Shown here in pieces: positions 59,781 to 64,000 of a stretch of DNA of 64,000 nucleotides. The position numbers and the translations under genes are program-made. The notes under the pieces are model-generated. The model had not been told where the DNA came from, made no database searches, and worked only from the letters and a program-made list of their open reading frames with translations. The stretch is from Saccopteryx bilineata (lineage: Eukaryota; Chordata; Mammalia; Chiroptera; Emballonuridae): assembly GCF_036850765.1 (NCBI RefSeq), contig NC_089493.1, forward strand, positions 216,874,744-216,938,743, in the 5' to 3' direction. The stretch's first letter is position 1. Each line of letters opens with the position of its first letter.

Positions 59781-61985
59781 CTGAAGGTGGTTTTGTTGAT
59801 AGTACTAATGGGAATTAATAAAGAATAAAAAGTTTTAAAAATTATTATTTCCATTTCTTTTCCTCTCCTTTCCTCTCCCCACCTTCTTGAGAAGAAATTA
59901 TGATGAACTGTGAATTATATTGTGCTAAATAGAACAAAAGCTACCTATAATGAAGGGCCTGAGTTGAAGAGAAGTGATAAAGGGGCAAAGAGGAGGTATG
60001 GACCCACAAAATGCAAAAGCGGAAAAATTTGGGTCAAGAATAAAATTTTTTGCTTTTAAGTGAATGTCAACTAAGAGATATAATGAGAAGGATAAGAGGG
60101 AAACAGGAAAAATGGAAAAGAAAAAAATTAAAAATTACTATTGTATTAAGTGGAGCAAAAACTATATAAAATGGAAAACCAGTGTTGGGAGCACTGCTAA
60201 TGAATTAAAAAAAGAGAAGTAAAAAGCACCCAAAGTGCCATAAAGAAAAATTTGAGTCCCAAATAAAATAATTTGTTCATGATTGAGGATTGAATGAGAG
60301 GAAGAGTAAAGGAGAAAAGAACAAACTAATATAGAGGGAGAAAAAAAGAAAGTGGAAAAAAGAACAAAAAGAGAGTGCAACCCTCATAGAGAGAAAGGAA
60401 GAAGAAAGGAAAGAAAATGGGAGATGTAACACTTATGGGTAGTGTAGTTCAAGAAGAGGAAAGAATAAGACTGGCAGAGAATAAAATGACCAAACTGGAA
60501 GAAGAAGAAAATAATCAAGACAAGATGATGAAAGAAACAAATAAACAAAATAAAATGGAAAAGATTATAAAGTCTGTGGATTTTTCTTGATTTTGAGAGG
60601 ATATCTTCTTGCTCTTTCTTTTTTCTCCCTCTTCCTGGTCAGTGACTCTGTACCCTGGGCTCTGCTCCTGTTGCACGCTTAGGTAGAGTTTTGCAGTTGA
60701 CAAGTCTCTATGGCGATGTCATATATTAGGCTTCATTCTTGTTGGCATTCGAGGCTCATTAGCATTTGCAGGCTCCAACAATGAGAGAGTCCATTTTCCC
60801 GGAGCCTCTTGCCTAGTCTTTCCTTCCTGAATTAGTGGCCTGATGATCCAGCTATGGGGTTGTCGCTACCTCTGCCTGGAGAGTAAGAGGCTCAAAGAGC
60901 TGGCAAATCCCCACTCTATTCCCACTCAGCACATGGCTCTGGGTTAGGCTCAATCAGTCAGAGCTGGTAGCATAATCAGGTGGTGCTGAGAGCCAATTGT
61001 TTTCAAGGTGCCTTTCTATGCACCTCTAGGCATGTCCAATATGCCTCAGCACTCTGTGGGACCACTTTTCCCAGGCTTTTGGGACTTTGTAACCTGTTTT
61101 GGCTGGGTAGAAGATGCCCTAGTCACTGTTTGCAAAACAGGAGGTCTTATAAGCTGCCAATTCCCTCTTTTTAACATATAGCCCTGAGTATGAAGGCTCT
61201 GCCAATCAGTAGTTGCCCCCACCCCTACATGCATAGCAAGAGGCACTAAAAAATATCACGCCTCTTGTTTTAGATCGCTGAACTGAGAGAGATCTTGTCA
61301 GTTAGGGTCGCATAGGTCAGTTGGGAGGCGAGCAGACTGTGGGTTAAGCTAATCCTTCCCGGGTCTGTTAGCTTGTATGGCTGGGTGAGGGACCCCGCCC
61401 GCCTGGAGAAGTTGAAGCGTAGGGAATTTCACTTTTGTGCACTCCCCATGCACCACTCTTCAGGGCACAGGGGCAACACCAAGACTTCAGTCACAGCCCA
61501 TGCAAAGGCCTCTGACTCTGCCCCTCTGTCTGGGAACCTCTCGCATACTATCCACACTCGCCGACCAGGATATTGGGGCTAATGGCAGCTGCCACTCACC
61601 CGTCTTTGTCAGGGTTTGGCACGGGCATTAGCTTGCATTCGCTGGGTCGCTACAGACACAGTCTTTCCTTGACTTGGACATCTGTGCCACAGCCTGGCTC
61701 TATCCACCTGCTTTGCCCGCCCTATTTCCTATTCTCTCAGTTCCAAGTGAAAGCAGCCCTTGTTTAGGTTAGTGAGGAAGGCGGAGCGTTCCTTTCTCCA
61801 TCTTATTTCCTTCGAGGTTGATTATATATTTAATCAATTTTTTGCTGGATCATACCTTCGTGTTCAGTGTGGGACTTCTAGATGCTCCAAGAATAGATTT
61901 TTTTGTCTCTGGTTGAAGAACTTGTTGGAATTTTGGGGAGATTTATTGGTATCACTCCTCACGGTGCCATTTCTCTGACGTCACT
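59781..61985 (-). promoter_or_regulatory. L1 copy 2 5'UTR / presumptive internal promoter
   Basis: The 2.2-kb leader mirrors copy 1: GC-richer and CpG-bearing at 60650-61985, then a purine-rich stretch on the + strand (pyrimidine-rich in sense) at 59860-60600. The 5' terminus on the - strand reads 'agtgacgtcagagaaatggc'. A 'tgacgtca' word there is a full CRE/ATF-type palindrome that has become 'tgatgtca' in copy 1. Promoter activity is inferred only. Confidence 0.65.
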
Positions 61986-62500
61986 TGAGTTTTTTGATAA
62001 CTGTTTCAATTTCATTTGTTGTAATCGGTCTGTTTAGGTTTTCTGATTCTTCCAGATTGAGTTTTGCAAGATTTCATGGTTCTAGAAATTTATTCATTTC
62101 ACCCAGTTTGTCCAATTTTTTGGTGTATAGATCTTCATAGTATTTTCTTACAATCCTTTGTATTTCTGTGGTGTCAGTTATTACTTTTCAATATATATTT
62201 CTAATTTTCTTTATTTGAATCCTCTCTCTTTTTTTCTTGATGAGTCTGGTTAAAGTTTGTAAATCTTGTTTACCTTTTCAATGAATCAGTTTCTGGTTTC
62301 ATTAATTTTTTGTATTGTTTTCTTTTTTTAGCATCTATGTCTTTTATTTCCACTCAGATCTTTATTATTTCTTTTCTTCTACTTCCTCTGGAATTTATGT
62401 GTTGTTCTTTTTCTAGTTCTTTTAGATGCAATGTTAAATTGTTTATCTCTGTAGATTTATTTGTAAAGCTTAAGTCTCTAAGTTTTAAATGTCATTTATT

Positions 62501-64000
62501 CTCTTCAAATAATTAGAATAACATTTCAAATGTCTAAAACTTAACTATATAGAAGTCTGACCTAACAAGAATACAAAAAAAGAGTCCTAGATATCTTCAT
62601 GTAGCCAAGACGGATGTTATATATTGACAAAAAATATATATGTTTAATATATCAAGGGTTGGGAAAGTGTTTTGCATGCATTCCTTTTGATTTTTCTGGC
62701 CAACATACTATGCAGGAGAGAAATAATAGCTAATTAAAAAATGAATATATTACTAGCTTGGGAAGGTTTCCCTATTCTCTCTTCATTCACTACCCAAAAT
62801 ATCACCTACCTACATAATTTTTCTCATTAAGAGCAAAGTTTAGATATGAGATCTAAACAAGGATTCCTATACTTCTTCCCAAAAAACTAAAACTTGAGGG
62901 CCCTCAAACAACAAACAAATAAACAAAATTATGGTTTACCTACTCAGTCATAAGGACAGAAGTGCTAAAATAGAAAGAGAAAATGCACATCAATGAGCTA
63001 GATCTGTCTCTAAGAAGTAAGCCTTATTTGAGTAGTTTAATACAAGGAAGTCAAAAGTGCTAGAGACAGAACATGGATAGGTTATAGACATATAGTAACA
63101 TTTCATAATTGTAAATGTGATGGAATAAATGGCATGTGTTTTAATCAGTTATATTATCAACTTCTTCCCCCATAGTATATAGAAGTGCAAACAATAAAAT
63201 TGTCCCAACAATTTTTTCTCAGCACAATTCCCTATATCATAGTCATGGAATAGCTCTCCAGGAGTTTCCTTGGAGCCTAGTTAAACCAATATTCAGAGAA
63301 AATTTCATTAAGTGAAGACTCCCAGCCTAAGGTAGTATAGAATATGCAAATGATGGTAGAGAGAGGTTATGAGATCAATAGAAGAGTTGTTTGAAAAACA
63401 CGGTCATGGATAGCATTGAATATAGAGTATTGCTGAAACAAAATAAAATATAAAAATAGATGTATCAGAGCTCCAGAGCATAGCTCTATGAACTCTTCAG
63501 GGAGGAGGCAAAATACTTCTGGGGCTCCAGCAAACTTTTGTGCATTAGGAGCCAAATGTTTTCTAACCCTCAATTAGGGGAAATAATCATGACCTGCGTG
63601 TTCTTTTTATGAAGTTGCAGAAGCATTTCTACTCTGAAGATGTCCTTTCTTCAAATTGTTGATTTTTTTAAGTGTAGTTTTCATAAAATTATACCTCAGT
63701 TATGTGCTAAAATCATTTATATATTTATATGAAATACTGTATGTCCTGACAATATTAATTAATTTATATTTGTATTTATATAAATACGAGTTTAAAGTTT
63801 CTGTCATATATACACCGAGAGATGACAAAAATATAGATAGGCTTCTGTAAACAGGCAAATTTGAAGATTTATTCAGTCCTCTAAAAAACAGAAATGAATT
63901 AAAGAGAAAACATTTAAGAGTGAAAAACTTCAGTTTCTTACATCTGCCTTCATTTGCCATATTCCTTATATATAAATGTTTCTGGAAGGCATAATATTTC
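62501..64000. other. unassigned AT-rich sequence
   Basis: No gene or recognisable repeat. The 86-codon - strand frame at 63700-63960 and others are AT-driven and lack domains. Confidence 0.45.

Larger units (their letters stand above)
54392..61995 (-). mobile_element. full-length LINE-1 copy 2 (non-functional), nested in older L1
   Basis: The element runs from the A-tail complement at about 54401 to its 5' end at about 61985 (ttctctgacgtcact). Order on the - strand: 5'UTR (61985-59781), ORF1 (59780-58778), spacer, ORF2 (58443-54634), 3'UTR. A short TSD (gagtttttt) is at 54392-54400 and 61987-61995. It aligns with copy 1 from end to end. Stops and frameshifts break both ORFs, and the ORF2 start codon is ACG. 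Confidence 0.93.
51465..62500 (-). mobile_element. older antisense LINE-1 interrupted by a full-length L1 and a MITE
   Basis: The left arm (51465-54400) carries the complement of the L1 3' end and of the ORF2 C-terminal, RT and pre-RT regions. These include a Cys-rich stretch ([19 protein letters not shown] on the - strand near 52440) and NKSSESDDFTGKCYQ-like sequence at 54360-54390. The right arm (61986-62500) continues ORF2 upstream toward the endonuclease-RT linker. The arms join when the younger L1 is removed. Many stops mark it as older. The ORF2 text differs from the nested copy, so they belong to different subfamilies. The 5' part is missing. Confidence 0.9.

Overview
The window is AT-rich vertebrate nuclear DNA that looks like a gene desert. 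I found no host exon, no functional RNA gene and no promoter or CpG island of a host gene. Almost everything recognisable is a transposable element. The organism is a placental mammal (MIR and L2 relics, mammalian LINE-1). It is most likely a bat outside Vespertilionidae: eleven copies of a tRNA-derived SINE with the head 'cctgaccagg-ggtggc-cagtggatagag', and four copies of a second with the head 'ctggcc-gttggctcag-ggtagagc', resemble the bat Rhin-1/VES-type SINEs (horseshoe-bat relatives, possibly sheath-tailed bats). The family names are from memory and no library search was possible.

Layout. 1-4.7 kb: mostly unassigned sequence with one MIR, one SINE and an L1 3' scrap. 4.7-7.9 kb: an antisense truncated L1 carrying a nested SINE, an L1-type 3'UTR and a SINE ending in a (CA)n tract. 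8-12 kb: a SINE, an LTR-like relic, L2 and MIR. 12.1-19.75 kb: a full-length but dead L1 on the + strand with a 13-bp target-site duplication (TSD). 19.9-24.2 kb: an odd GC-rich patch and a twin-primed L1 holding a 73-bp palindromic MITE. 24.2-27 kb: a SINE, then a solo-LTR-like element with two SINEs in the same target site. 27-43 kb: scattered SINEs, MIRs, ancient relics, a Tigger-like transposon and L1 3' ends. 43.1-44.9 kb: a dense retroposon cluster. 47.9-49.9 kb: a purine microsatellite and a SINE pair. 51.5-62.5 kb: an old antisense L1 that carries a 245-bp TA-flanked MITE and a second full-length L1 (54.4-62.0 kb, - strand). 62.5-64 kb: unassigned.

The two full-length L1s share one architecture: a long 5'UTR with a GC-richer head and a pyrimidine-rich tail, ORF1, a spacer of about 330 nt, ORF2 with endonuclease, reverse transcriptase and Cys-rich end, a polypurine 3'UTR and poly(A). 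Both are coding-dead. They share one lesion, an out-of-frame A9 run in the endonuclease region. They lie in inverted orientation about 35 kb apart. I found no new biological system; the most informative signals are insertion structures (nesting, twin priming, triple TSD, MITE palindromes) and the shared L1 frameshift.
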